DNA from: Lacisediminihabitans sp040549525
Lineage (GTDB): Bacteria > Actinomycetota > Actinomycetes > Actinomycetales > Microbacteriaceae
Assembly: GCF_040549525.1 (NCBI RefSeq)
Contig: NZ_JBEPTM010000001.1
Coordinates: 62,001 to 126,000, forward strand
Reading direction: 5' to 3'
Length of the DNA stretch: 64,000 bases
A program made the position numbers and the translations under genes. The notes under the pieces were generated by a model. That model saw only the letters and a list, made by a program, of their open reading frames with translations. It ran no database searches and had not been told where the DNA came from. Below, one piece after another: positions 17,301 through 25,407 of this stretch. Each line of letters opens with the position of its first letter. Position 1 is the stretch's first letter.

Positions 17301-17384
17301 CACCCCAGCCTGCCAGAGGGCTCCGACAACCGTCTGGTGAGGGTGCCCGCTCCCGCTCCCTCGAGCCATCCGGCTCGCCTCCCC

Positions 17385-17413
17385 TTGACATTCAATCGTT
17401 TAGTTGAATAATT
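17385..17413 (+). promoter_or_regulatory. Promoter and ArsR-type operator
   Basis: TTGACA (17385-17390) is followed by the inverted repeat ATTCAA (17390-17395), 8-base spacer, TTGAAT (17404-17409), and an AT-rich -10 (AATAAT or ATAATT, 17406-17413). The GTG start of the arsR-like gene is only 7 bases further on. The transcript may therefore be leaderless, and the regulator is expected to bind its own promoter. Confidence 0.65.
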
Positions 17414-17419
17414 GACCCT

Positions 17420-17767
17420 GTGACCCCCACTGTGACTCAGACTTTCGCCGCCATCGGTGATCCGATCAGATCGACGATCGTCGACCGGTTGGCGAGCTCG
17501 GATGCGACGGTCGGCGAACTCGTCGCGCTCTTCGAGATCTCCTTCCAGGCCGTCTCGCAGCATCTCGATGTGCTCGAACGCGCCGGCTTGCTCACGCGTC
17601 GGCGGGAGGGACGCACACGGAGGGTCCAACTGGTTCTCGAGCCGCTCGAGGAGGCGCTCACGTGGATGGAATCACGACGAGACCGCCTCGAGCAGCGCTA
17701 TGCGCGCCTCGATGACCTGCTCGACACACTGAGCGATTCGACCGAAACCCCAGAGGAGAGACCATGA
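17420..17767 (+). CDS. ArsR-family transcriptional regulator
   Basis: A 115-residue winged helix-turn-helix protein starting at GTG 17420. The DNA-binding core is AAIGDPIRSTIVDRLASS, then FEISFQAVSQHLDVLERAGLL and RREGRTRRVQLV. No metal-binding Cys pair is present, so it belongs to the non-metal ArsR group that is usually paired with an SRPBCC/AHSA1 protein. It overlaps that partner by 4 bases (ATGA at 17764-17767). Confidence 0.9.
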   Translation: MTPTVTQTFAAIGDPIRSTIVDRLASSDATVGELVALFEISFQAVSQHLDVLERAGLLTRRREGRTRRVQLVLEPLEEALTWMESRRDRLEQRYARLDDLLDTLSDSTETPEERP

Positions 17768-18255
17768 ACACGCACGACATCCGCCAGCCGGGACTCACTG
17801 CCCACTCGCGAATTGGCGAGCAGAGCATCTTTCACCGCCGGGAGTTCGCGGCATCGGCCGAGAAGGTGCAGCGTGCCCACACCGAGGCGGATCTGTTCTC
17901 TCGGTGGATGGGGCCCCGCGGCACGACCGTGCGCATCGAGCGTTTCGATGCGACCTCGGGGGGTGCGTTCCGCTACGTCGTGGAGTCCGCATCGGGCAGT
18001 TGGGCATTTCGAGGCTCGTACCATCTCGTCACTCCGGGTCTCATCGTGCACACCTGGGAGTATGAGGGCGAGCCCGGCGCAACCCTCGAGACGCTGCGCT
18101 TCGTCACGCTCGGAGACGATTCCAGCGCACTGGAGGTGACCTCCACCTACACGTCGAAGGAAGCGTGCGACGCGATGCTCGCGTCTGGAATGGATTCCGG
18201 AATGGACGAGGACTTCGAACGCCTGGATGCCGTGCTGGAGCACGCCCCGGCCTGA
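17764..18255 (+). CDS. SRPBCC (AHSA1-like) domain protein
   Basis: A 163-residue START/Bet v1-like protein of the activator of Hsp90 ATPase homologue 1-like family: FHRREFAASAEKVQRAHTEA at the start, the conserved LFSRWMGPRG, and a hydrophobic pocket-lining C-terminal helix. It probably binds a hydrophobic ligand; the reaction is unknown. It is translationally coupled to the ArsR gene, an arrangement found across actinobacteria in which the pair responds to the same signal. Confidence 0.85.
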   Translation: MNTHDIRQPGLTAHSRIGEQSIFHRREFAASAEKVQRAHTEADLFSRWMGPRGTTVRIERFDATSGGAFRYVVESASGSWAFRGSYHLVTPGLIVHTWEYEGEPGATLETLRFVTLGDDSSALEVTSTYTSKEACDAMLASGMDSGMDEDFERLDAVLEHAPA

Positions 18256-18262
18256 GGCGTTA

Positions 18263-19447
18263 TCAGCGGAACGCCGGGATCCCGGTGATGTGGTTACCGA
18301 TCACGAGGGTGTGCACTTCGTCCGTGCCCTCGTAGGTGCGCACGCTCTCGAGGTTGTTGGCATGGCGGAGCGGCGAGTAGTCGAGGGTGATGCCGTTGCC
18401 GCCGAGCATGGCACGGGCATCCCGCGCGATCTGGATGGCCTCGCGGCAGTTGTTGAGCTTGCCGATCGAGATCTGGTGCGGCTGCAGCGTTCCGGCATCC
18501 TTCAGGCGACCGAGCTGAAGCGCCAGCAGGGTTCCCTTGTTGATCTCGAGGGCCATGTTCACGAGCTTCTCCTGCGTGAGCTGGTAGCCGGCGAGTGGTT
18601 TGCCGAACTGGAGCCGCTGCTTCGAGTAGTCGAGAGCGGCGAGGTAGCTGTCGCGGGCCGCGCCCATGACCCCCCAGATGATGCCGTACCGGGCCTCGTT
18701 GAGGCACTCGAAGGGACCGCGCAGTCCCTTCGCCTTCGGCAGCATGGCCGAGGCGGGAATGCGCACCTCCGCGAGTTCGATCTCGCACTGGATGGAGGCC
18801 CGCATCGACAGTTTCTGGGGGATGACGGTCGCGGTGAACCCGGTCGTGCCGGTGGGAACGAGGAAGCCCCGGATGCCGTCATCCGTCATCGCCCAGATCA
18901 CGGCGATGTCGGCGATCGAGGCGAGACCGATCCAGCGTTTGGTGCCGTTGATCACCCAGTCGTCCCCGTCGCGCCGGGCGAACGTCGTCATGCTGCCGGG
19001 GTCTGAGCCCGCAGTTGGTTCGGTGAGCCCGAAGCATCCGATGGCCGTGCCCGCTGCCAGGCGCGGCAGCCATTCCTGCTTCTGCTCCTCAGAGCCGTGC
19101 CTGTGGATCGCTGTCATCGCGAGCGATCCTTGAACGCTCACAAAGGTGCGAAGGCCAGAGTCGCCGGCCTCCAGTTCGAGGGCTGCGATGCCGTACTCGA
19201 CCGCTGAGCGGCCCGGGCAGCCGTAGCCGCTGAGATGCATGCCCAGCAGGCCGAGCTCCGCGAGGCGCGGGATGATCTCGGTGGGGAACACCGCGGCGTC
19301 GTACCAGCCGGCGATGTGTGGCTTGATCTCCGCGTCGACGAAGGCTCGCACCGTGCTGCGCAACTCGAGTTCCGAGTCGCTGAGCAGCGAGTCGACGTCG
19401 ATGAGGTCGGAGGTCTCGGGCACGGGGGTTCCTTCGGTCGGGGTCAT
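18263..19447 (-). CDS. Acyl-CoA dehydrogenase, glutaryl-CoA dehydrogenase type
   Basis: A 394-residue FAD enzyme. It is close to mitochondrial GCDH throughout: SGYGCPGRSAVEYGIAALEL, the Arg in DSGLRTFVSVQGSL that binds the glutaryl carboxylate, CFGLTEPTAGSDPGSM, ARYGIIWGVMGAARDSY, ARAMLGGNGI, and the catalytic Glu in TYEGTDEVHTL. GCDH oxidises and decarboxylates glutaryl-CoA to crotonyl-CoA. The start ATG 19447 overlaps the stop of the aldehyde dehydrogenase gene by 4 bases (ATGA). The open frame extends 15 codons upstream but this start fits coupling. A generic short-chain acyl-CoA dehydrogenase is the alternative. Confidence 0.82.
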   Translation of the reverse strand: MTPTEGTPVPETSDLIDVDSLLSDSELELRSTVRAFVDAEIKPHIAGWYDAAVFPTEIIPRLAELGLLGMHLSGYGCPGRSAVEYGIAALELEAGDSGLRTFVSVQGSLAMTAIHRHGSEEQKQEWLPRLAAGTAIGCFGLTEPTAGSDPGSMTTFARRDGDDWVINGTKRWIGLASIADIAVIWAMTDDGIRGFLVPTGTTGFTATVIPQKLSMRASIQCEIELAEVRIPASAMLPKAKGLRGPFECLNEARYGIIWGVMGAARDSYLAALDYSKQRLQFGKPLAGYQLTQEKLVNMALEINKGTLLALQLGRLKDAGTLQPHQISIGKLNNCREAIQIARDARAMLGGNGITLDYSPLRHANNLESVRTYEGTDEVHTLVIGNHITGIPAFR

Positions 19448-20928
19448 TCGCACGGTACCAGTCGCCCATTCAGGCGACGGGGCAGGTTCCACGGATTCTG
19501 CGGCTGCAGCATGAGCGGAAGCTGGATGGATGTCGCGTTCTGCAGGCTCACCGGGCGCACGAACCGGGCGAGACCGGCGGCGCCGACGCTCGTCGCATCC
19601 GGGCGGGAGGTCGCGGGCCAGGGTCCGCCGTGCTGTTGCGACCAGGTCGTGGCCACTCCGGTTGGCCAGGCGTTGACGGCCACGCGCCCCACCCGCTGGG
19701 CGAGCTGCGCGATGGCGGACACGGCATCCTCATCACCATCTGCGCCGCTGAACACCGAGCCGGCGAGCGAGGGCTGGAGGCGATCGAGGGCGGCGAGGGC
19801 GTCGGCTACGGTGTCGTATTCAGCGACGAGGGCGACCGGGCCGAAGCACTCGTCGAGCAGTCGGGAGCCGGGCGCGAGCTCGTCGAGGGATACGGAGATC
19901 ACTCGCGGAGTGACCTCGTAACCGGCGGGCTGCGGTTCTGGAGTGGTGTGGGGGTCGAGCTCGGCGAGACCGCGGCGGTAGGCGGCGGCGATTCCGGCGG
20001 TGAGGAGAGGCGCCGCGGCGACTCGGGCGACGGATGCGGAGATCGATTCGACGAAGCCGTGACCGGCCGGCACGAGGATGAGGCCGGGCTTGGTACAGAA
20101 CTGCCCGGCGCCCAGTGTGAAGGAGTCGACGAACCCCTGGGCTATCGCGTCGCGGTCGGTGGCAGCCGCGGGAGTGACGAACACCGGGTTGACCGTGCCC
20201 ATTTCCGCGAAGACGGGGATGCCGCGACGAGCGCCGCGCTCGACGAGCGCCATGCCCGCCTGCTGGCTGCCGGTGAACGCCACCGCGCGAACGAGGGGGG
20301 AGTCGACGAGCTGAAGGCCCGAGTCGAAGCCGACCACGACGTCGAAGCTGCCCTCGGGGGCGCCGGCGGCGGCCAGCGCATCCCGCACCATCTGGCCGAG
20401 GCGCACACTGAGCCGCGGATGAGCGGGGTGCGCCTTCACCACCACCGGGCAGCCCGCCGCCAGGGCGCTCGCCACATCGTGCCCGAAGATGCCGAAACCG
20501 AAGGGGAAGTTGCTTGCGCCGAAGACGCCGACCACGCCGACGGGCACGTTCCCGCGCACGATCGTGGATTCGCCATCGAGCTCGTCGCGGCTCACGGCGA
20601 GGTAGCTTCCCTCGCGGGCCACCGAGCCGTAGAACCGGGCGCTCGCGGCCATGCGTGCCAGTTCGCCCTCGAGGCGGGCGAGCCCGAGCCCGGTCTCGGA
20701 CCGGGCGAGGTCGACGAGTTCAGCGGAGGCCGCGAGCACAGCGGCGGCGGCGGCGGCGAGCCAGCCCTCGCGGGTCGCCGGACTGAGGTTCGCCAGCGCG
20801 GGGGCCGCGCCGTTCGCGCGGTGCAGGATGCGGGAGACGTCCTCTGGTGTCGAGTGCGGTACCGCGCCGGTGCGCTCGCCGGTGTGGGGGTCGAAGCTGG
20901 CGTCCTCCGCGGTCGCCGCCGGCGTCAT
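19444..20928 (-). CDS. Semialdehyde dehydrogenase (NADP-type, KGSADH-like aldehyde dehydrogenase)
   Basis: A 494-residue aldehyde dehydrogenase of the alpha-ketoglutaric-semialdehyde dehydrogenase-like group. The catalytic Glu lies in VFAEMGTVNPVFV and the catalytic Cys in LGAGQFCTKPGL; VGVFGASNFPFGFG marks the cofactor site. Between the aminotransferase and the GCDH-type gene, the expected substrate is glutarate semialdehyde (to glutarate). The family itself is better known for 2,5-dioxopentanoate, so this would be a functional switch. It is ATGA-coupled on both sides (with gabT at 20925-20928 and with the dehydrogenase at 19444-19447). Confidence 0.85.
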   Translation of the reverse strand: MTPAATAEDASFDPHTGERTGAVPHSTPEDVSRILHRANGAAPALANLSPATREGWLAAAAAAVLAASAELVDLARSETGLGLARLEGELARMAASARFYGSVAREGSYLAVSRDELDGESTIVRGNVPVGVVGVFGASNFPFGFGIFGHDVASALAAGCPVVVKAHPAHPRLSVRLGQMVRDALAAAGAPEGSFDVVVGFDSGLQLVDSPLVRAVAFTGSQQAGMALVERGARRGIPVFAEMGTVNPVFVTPAAATDRDAIAQGFVDSFTLGAGQFCTKPGLILVPAGHGFVESISASVARVAAAPLLTAGIAAAYRRGLAELDPHTTPEPQPAGYEVTPRVISVSLDELAPGSRLLDECFGPVALVAEYDTVADALAALDRLQPSLAGSVFSGADGDEDAVSAIAQLAQRVGRVAVNAWPTGVATTWSQQHGGPWPATSRPDATSVGAAGLARFVRPVSLQNATSIQLPLMLQPQNPWNLPRRLNGRLVPCE

Positions 20929-22277
20929 GCCGCGGCGCCCTGCTCTTCGATGGCGGCGGTGAGCACCCTCAGGCCGTCCTCGAGCAGTTCGGTGCCGATG
21001 ACCAGAGGGGGGAGCAGGCGGATGACGTTGCCGAAGGTGCCGCAGACCAGCACGAGCACTCCCGCGGCATGACAGGCGGCGGCGACCGCCTTGGCGACAT
21101 CCGGGCGGGGCGCGAGGGTGCCGGGGTCGGCGAATTCCACGGCGAGCATCGCACCACGGCCCCGCACTTCGGCCACGACGGGCACGGAGTCGAGGAGTGG
21201 TTCGAGGTGGGAACGCGAGATGCTCTCGATGGCAGCCGCGTTGGCGAGGAGCGATCCGTCCGCGAAGGCCTCGAAGACCCCGAGCGCGGCAGCGCAGGCG
21301 AGCGGGTTGCCGGCATAGGTGCCGCCGAGGCCGCCGCTGGGCACCGCGTTCAAGAGCTCCGTTCGACCCGTCACTGCCGAGAGCGGAAGACCGCCACCGA
21401 GAGCCTTCGCGGTGATGATCAGGTCGGCGACGACGCCCTCGCTCTCACTGGCGAAGAGGGTGCCGGTGCGGCCCATGCCGGCCTGGATCTCGTCCATGAC
21501 GAAGACGATGCCGTGGGCATCCGCGATCGCCCGCAACCCGGCAAGGAAACCCTCGGCCGGAACGAGGAAGCCGCCCTCGCCCTGGATCGGTTCGATGACC
21601 ATGGCGGCGAAGGTCTCTGGCCCGTTTTCGGCGAGGATCGCCTCGACGGCGGCGAGCGCTTCGGCTGCGGCGTTCTCGGCACCGCTCGGCCAGCGGAGGG
21701 GTGCCGCATTCGGCGCGCGGAAGATCTGCTCGGGAAAGGGCCCGAAGCCCTGCTTGTACGGCTTCTCCTTCGCCGTCATCGCCATGGTGAGAAGGGAGCG
21801 ACCGTGGTACGCCTCGTCGAAGACCAGCACGTTCGGGCGACCCGTTGAGGTTCGCGCGATCTTGATGGCGTTTTCCACGGCCTCCGCGCCGGTGGAGAAC
21901 AGGGCGGTGCGCTTGTCGAAGGTTCCGGGCGTGTGCTCATTCAGCCAGCGACAGACCTCGGTGAATCCCTCGTACTCGGTGACCATGAAACAGGTATGGG
22001 TGAAGCGATCGAGCTGCGCGGCGACCTGCGCCTGAACGAAGTGGTTCGTCGCTCCGACACTCGTGACGGCGATCCCCGAGGCGAAGTCGATGATGCGGTT
22101 GCCGTCGACATCCTGCAGGATGCCGCCCTCGGCGCGGTCGATGAAGACCGGCAGGGCGGTGCCGAACGCACTCGTCACCTGGCCGTCGCGTTGCTCCTGC
22201 AACTCCCGGGATCGCGGCCCGGGAATCGAGTGGGCGATGTGACGGGACTGGGGCACGGACGGGAGAGGAGTGGCCAT
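20925..22277 (-). CDS. gabT: 4-aminobutyrate/5-aminovalerate aminotransferase
   Basis: A 450-residue class III PLP aminotransferase. Landmarks are FASGIAVTSVGATNH, FSTGAEAVENAIKIAR, AYHGRSLLTM, VMDEIQAGMGRTG, the PLP Lys in ITAKALGGGLPLSAV, and GGTYAGNPLACAAAL. These match GabT/DavT enzymes, which transfer the omega-amino group of GABA or 5-aminovalerate to 2-oxoglutarate. The start ATG 22277 begins MATPLPSVPQSR; the frame is open far upstream but that part overlaps the pucR promoter. It is the first gene of a coupled three-gene unit and is divergent from the PucR regulator gene. Confidence 0.9.
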   Translation of the reverse strand: MATPLPSVPQSRHIAHSIPGPRSRELQEQRDGQVTSAFGTALPVFIDRAEGGILQDVDGNRIIDFASGIAVTSVGATNHFVQAQVAAQLDRFTHTCFMVTEYEGFTEVCRWLNEHTPGTFDKRTALFSTGAEAVENAIKIARTSTGRPNVLVFDEAYHGRSLLTMAMTAKEKPYKQGFGPFPEQIFRAPNAAPLRWPSGAENAAAEALAAVEAILAENGPETFAAMVIEPIQGEGGFLVPAEGFLAGLRAIADAHGIVFVMDEIQAGMGRTGTLFASESEGVVADLIITAKALGGGLPLSAVTGRTELLNAVPSGGLGGTYAGNPLACAAALGVFEAFADGSLLANAAAIESISRSHLEPLLDSVPVVAEVRGRGAMLAVEFADPGTLAPRPDVAKAVAAACHAAGVLVLVCGTFGNVIRLLPPLVIGTELLEDGLRVLTAAIEEQGAAA

Positions 22278-22377
22278 GGGGCCACGATATTCCTGTGAGG
22301 AAGACCCGTCATTGGATGAATCGACTAAGTTCCGAACTGATTTAGATAAACTGGCCACGAGTTCGGAGGGTTCGCAC

Positions 22378-23832
22378 ATGGTCACACTGGAGCAGTTGTG
22401 CGAGCGGCTCGGCGGCGACCTCCGACCCGCCGCCCCCGGGCCGATCGGACGCCAGCAGCTCACGGGCGTGCACATCTCGGAGCTGGCCGATCCCACTCCC
22501 TATCTCGAGGGCGGTGAGCTGCTGCTCACCACGGGGATCCCGCTGCATGGCGGTGCCCAGGCGATTCGCGACTACGTTGAGCGGCTCGCCGCAAAGGGTG
22601 TCGCCGCTCTCGCCCTCGGCCTGGGAGCGGGCACCGACCGGGTGGATCCCGAGCTCGTCGCGGCCTGCGCAGAGGCATCCTTTGATCTGCTGCTCGTGCC
22701 GGAGGCGGTGCCATTCCTGCACATCTCTCGCGGATTCTGGCAGCTGGTCGGCAGGTCTGAGCAGGCGGACCTGGCCTCGCGCCTTGGGCTTCAGACGGCC
22801 CTGGCGCGGGCGGCAACCCGGAACGATGCCGTCGAAGGCATCGTCACCGTGCTCGCCAGGGGGCTGGGGGGTTGGGCGGCCTATCTGCCGGCCGACGGCG
22901 GCGTCGAGACGATCTGGCCGGCGACGGCCGCCGAGGTCGTGCCGCAACTGCGCGTCGAATCCGCTCGCTTCGATCTCGTCGGCACCTATTCGGCCGCCAC
23001 TTTTCCGGTGAACGGCACGGATGTCGTCGAGCACTCGATCACCGTCGGTCCGCGCACCGTCGGCTTCCTGGCCGTCGGGGCGGGGCGCGGCCTGCGCAAA
23101 GCCGACCGTCAGCTGATTCTCACGTCGTGCATGCTGCTCTCCCTCACCGCCCAGCGCGCGCAGGATTCGTCCCGGGTGGGCGTGGCGCTCGGGCGCAGCG
23201 TCGCCACGCTCATCCTCGCCGGCCACGTGGATGCGGCGCGACTTGTCGCCGAGCAGGCCGGGCTCGCACCGATCGGCGAATTCGCGAGACTGCTCGCGGT
23301 GCGGTCAGAGGTGCCCCTGGACGCTCGGGAGCTCGATGCGACGATCGGGTCGCTCGGCCTGCCGGAGTCCACGCTGCGTGCGGAGATCGGAGGGCTGGCG
23401 ATCGTCATTCTTCCGGAGGGTCCGGATCACGAGGCCGGCCCGGTCGCGGCCGGTGTCGCCGCCTCACTCAGCTCGTCACTGCCGCTCAGCTCTGTCGGCG
23501 TCAGAGTCACCGCGGTGCTGTCCGCCTGCCGTGCGGCCGCTTTCGGCACGCTGGTCGGTGCCACCGGATCCCCCGAGACACGGGGCGATGCCTGGGTTGA
23601 GCTGCTCGCGCGGCAGCCGCGCGGTGACCTGCGCCGCACGGTGCGGAGCTATCTCGCCCACCGGGGGCAGTGGGAGGCCGCGGCGCGCGAGCTCGGCATC
23701 CACCGCAATTCCGTGCGTCACCGGATCGCCGTGGCGACGGATCTGCTCGGGGTGGATCTCGCCGATCCCGACGTCGCCGCCACCCTGTGGATCGCCCTTC
23801 GCGGTGAGGCGCTCAGCTCACGGGCTCGGTGA
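22378..23832 (+). CDS. PucR-family transcriptional regulator
   Basis: A 484-residue regulator. The N-terminal PucR ligand-sensing domain (about 1-120, VTLEQLCERLGGDL then LLLTTGIPL) is followed by a GGDEF-related middle region and a C-terminal helix-turn-helix (about 430-480) with AARELGIHRNSVRHRIAVATDLLGVDL. PucR proteins control amine, purine and GABA use. ATG 22378 is preceded by GGAGGG at a good distance and is preferred over upstream in-frame starts. It is divergent from gabT (100 bases between the starts), so it very likely controls that operon. Confidence 0.88.
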   Translation: MVTLEQLCERLGGDLRPAAPGPIGRQQLTGVHISELADPTPYLEGGELLLTTGIPLHGGAQAIRDYVERLAAKGVAALALGLGAGTDRVDPELVAACAEASFDLLLVPEAVPFLHISRGFWQLVGRSEQADLASRLGLQTALARAATRNDAVEGIVTVLARGLGGWAAYLPADGGVETIWPATAAEVVPQLRVESARFDLVGTYSAATFPVNGTDVVEHSITVGPRTVGFLAVGAGRGLRKADRQLILTSCMLLSLTAQRAQDSSRVGVALGRSVATLILAGHVDAARLVAEQAGLAPIGEFARLLAVRSEVPLDARELDATIGSLGLPESTLRAEIGGLAIVILPEGPDHEAGPVAAGVAASLSSSLPLSSVGVRVTAVLSACRAAAFGTLVGATGSPETRGDAWVELLARQPRGDLRRTVRSYLAHRGQWEAAARELGIHRNSVRHRIAVATDLLGVDLADPDVAATLWIALRGEALSSRAR

Positions 23833-24982
23833 GCCAGTCGCGAACCGCGGCATCCTGCTCGCCCAGGAGCGGAGGGGCGGCAGTGCGGTGGGGGAGCGGC
23901 GGGGTCCAGGTGATCGGGTGGCGCACCTGCGTCGCGACGGTGGCCCCGGATGCGTCGACGACCTCGATGGTCGGCTCGAGCCCGAGGGACGACGCGAGTT
24001 CGAGACCGTCCGCGATCGTGCCGACGCGCCCCGCCGGCACTCCGACCTCGGTCAGACGGCGCTGCCACTCCGCGGCTCCCGTGGTGTGAAGCCGCTCTTC
24101 GAGCAGCGGCACCAGCGCTGCGCGATTCGCGACCCGAAGCGCGTTCGTGAGAAAGCGCGGATCCCCGGCCAGCGATGCCGCGCCGAGCACCTCGGCGAGA
24201 CGGCGGAACTGGCCGTCGTTGCCGCAGGCGACGGCGATGGGGCCATCCCCGCAGTCGAGAGTCTCGTAGGGAGCGATGGACGGATGAGTGTTGCCGAGGC
24301 GCACCGGGATCACTCCCGCGCCGAGATAGGCCTGGGCCTGATTGGCCAGTGACCCCTGCAGGCTCGACAGCAGGTTCAGTTCGAGGAGGGCGCCGAGGCC
24401 GGTCGACTGGCGGCGAAAGAGTGCCGCGAGGATGCCCGCGACGGCATCCTTCGCCGTCAGGACGTCGACCAGGGCGACCCCGGCCTTCACCGCTTCGCCA
24501 TCCGCCTCCCCGGTGATGCTCATGAGGCCACCGAGCGCCTGCACCACGAAGTCGTAGCCGAGCAGGTCACGGCCGCCGGTGCTGCCGAAGCCCGTGATCG
24601 AGGCGTACACGATCCCCGGGTTCGATTTCCGCACCGTGTGGTAGTCGAGGCCCAGCCTCTCCATTCCGCCGGGTTTGAAGTTCTCGACCACCACGTCGGC
24701 GCGGTCGATCAACTCCCGGGCGAGCTCGAGGTCCCGAGAATCGGTGAGCTCGAGACAGACCGACTCCTTGTTGCGATTGACGCTCTCGAAATAGGTGGAG
24801 CCGGTGGCGGAGAACGGGGGGCCCCACGACCGGGTGTCATCGCCGACATCCGGTCGCTCCACTTTGATGACCCGGGCACCGAGGTCGGCGAGGGTCATGG
24901 TGGCGAGCGGCCCGGCGAGAACGCGCGAGAAGTCGGCGACGAGGATTCCGGCGAGGGGCGCCTCGGGTGTTGGCATGGTCAT
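23813..24982 (-). CDS. CaiB/BaiF (family III) CoA-transferase
   Basis: A 389-residue family III CoA-transferase. It begins LAGILVADFSRVLAGPLATM, contains VIKVERPDVGDDTR, FKPGGMERLGLDY and GYDFVVQALGGLM, and the expected active-site Asp in VALVDVLTAKDAVAG. Family III enzymes move CoA between organic acids; human SUGCT and bacterial glutarate CoA-transferases belong here. With the neighbouring GCDH-type gene, succinyl-CoA:glutarate CoA-transfer is the best guess. Its 3' end overlaps the end of the convergent pucR gene by 20 bases. ATG 24982 or ATG 24976 starts it. Other dicarboxylates cannot be excluded. Confidence 0.85.
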   Translation of the reverse strand: MTMPTPEAPLAGILVADFSRVLAGPLATMTLADLGARVIKVERPDVGDDTRSWGPPFSATGSTYFESVNRNKESVCLELTDSRDLELARELIDRADVVVENFKPGGMERLGLDYHTVRKSNPGIVYASITGFGSTGGRDLLGYDFVVQALGGLMSITGEADGEAVKAGVALVDVLTAKDAVAGILAALFRRQSTGLGALLELNLLSSLQGSLANQAQAYLGAGVIPVRLGNTHPSIAPYETLDCGDGPIAVACGNDGQFRRLAEVLGAASLAGDPRFLTNALRVANRAALVPLLEERLHTTGAAEWQRRLTEVGVPAGRVGTIADGLELASSLGLEPTIEVVDASGATVATQVRHPITWTPPLPHRTAAPPLLGEQDAAVRDWLTEPVS

Positions 24983-24992
24983 CGGTGCGAGG

Positions 24993-25373
24993 TTACTCGC
25001 GCCGTGCAACAGCGGCCTCACGGCCGTAGAGGAAGAGAGCCCACAGGCCGAGCGCAAAGGACACAAGAGCGCCTGCTCCCGCATACCAATTCGCGCCGAC
25101 GACCGCGAAGAAAGCCAGAAAGAGTGTGACCAGGAGTGCGAGCGCACCCAGCACGAGCCAGCGATCCCGGCGGTCGGTGAAGGGGTGCAGGGGCTCGATC
25201 GGATCCACCGGGGCGCGCTGCCACACGACGATGAGGAAGGTGGCGAGCGGGCCGATGAACAGCGACACCAGGAACCAGGTGAGCCGCGACCGATTCTTCT
25301 GTTCGGCGAGGCCGGCATTCACGAGGGCGAGGACGACCCATCCGCCGTTGACAGTCCATGAGCTTTGGTCCAT
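24993..25373 (-). CDS. Hypothetical membrane protein
   Basis: A 126-residue protein with about four membrane helices, including LTWFLVSLFIGPLATFLIVVW, LVLGALALLVTLFLAFFAVVG and GALVSFALGLWALFLYG. The start (NGGWVVLALVNAGLAEQKNRS) resembles phage-shock-like/small actinobacterial membrane proteins whose role is unknown. It lies 10 bases upstream of the CoA-transferase start on the same strand and 34 bases after the PBP gene, so it may be cotranscribed with either. Confidence 0.6.
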   Translation of the reverse strand: MDQSSWTVNGGWVVLALVNAGLAEQKNRSRLTWFLVSLFIGPLATFLIVVWQRAPVDPIEPLHPFTDRRDRWLVLGALALLVTLFLAFFAVVGANWYAGAGALVSFALGLWALFLYGREAAVARRE

Positions 25374-25407
25374 GAAGCGACACTAGCGCCTGGGTTCCGG
25401 CCGCGGG

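Noticed and set aside
19630..21072. A 480-codon forward frame opposite the aldehyde dehydrogenase and gabT genes
   Set aside because: Antisense shadow; catalytic motifs are on the reverse strand.
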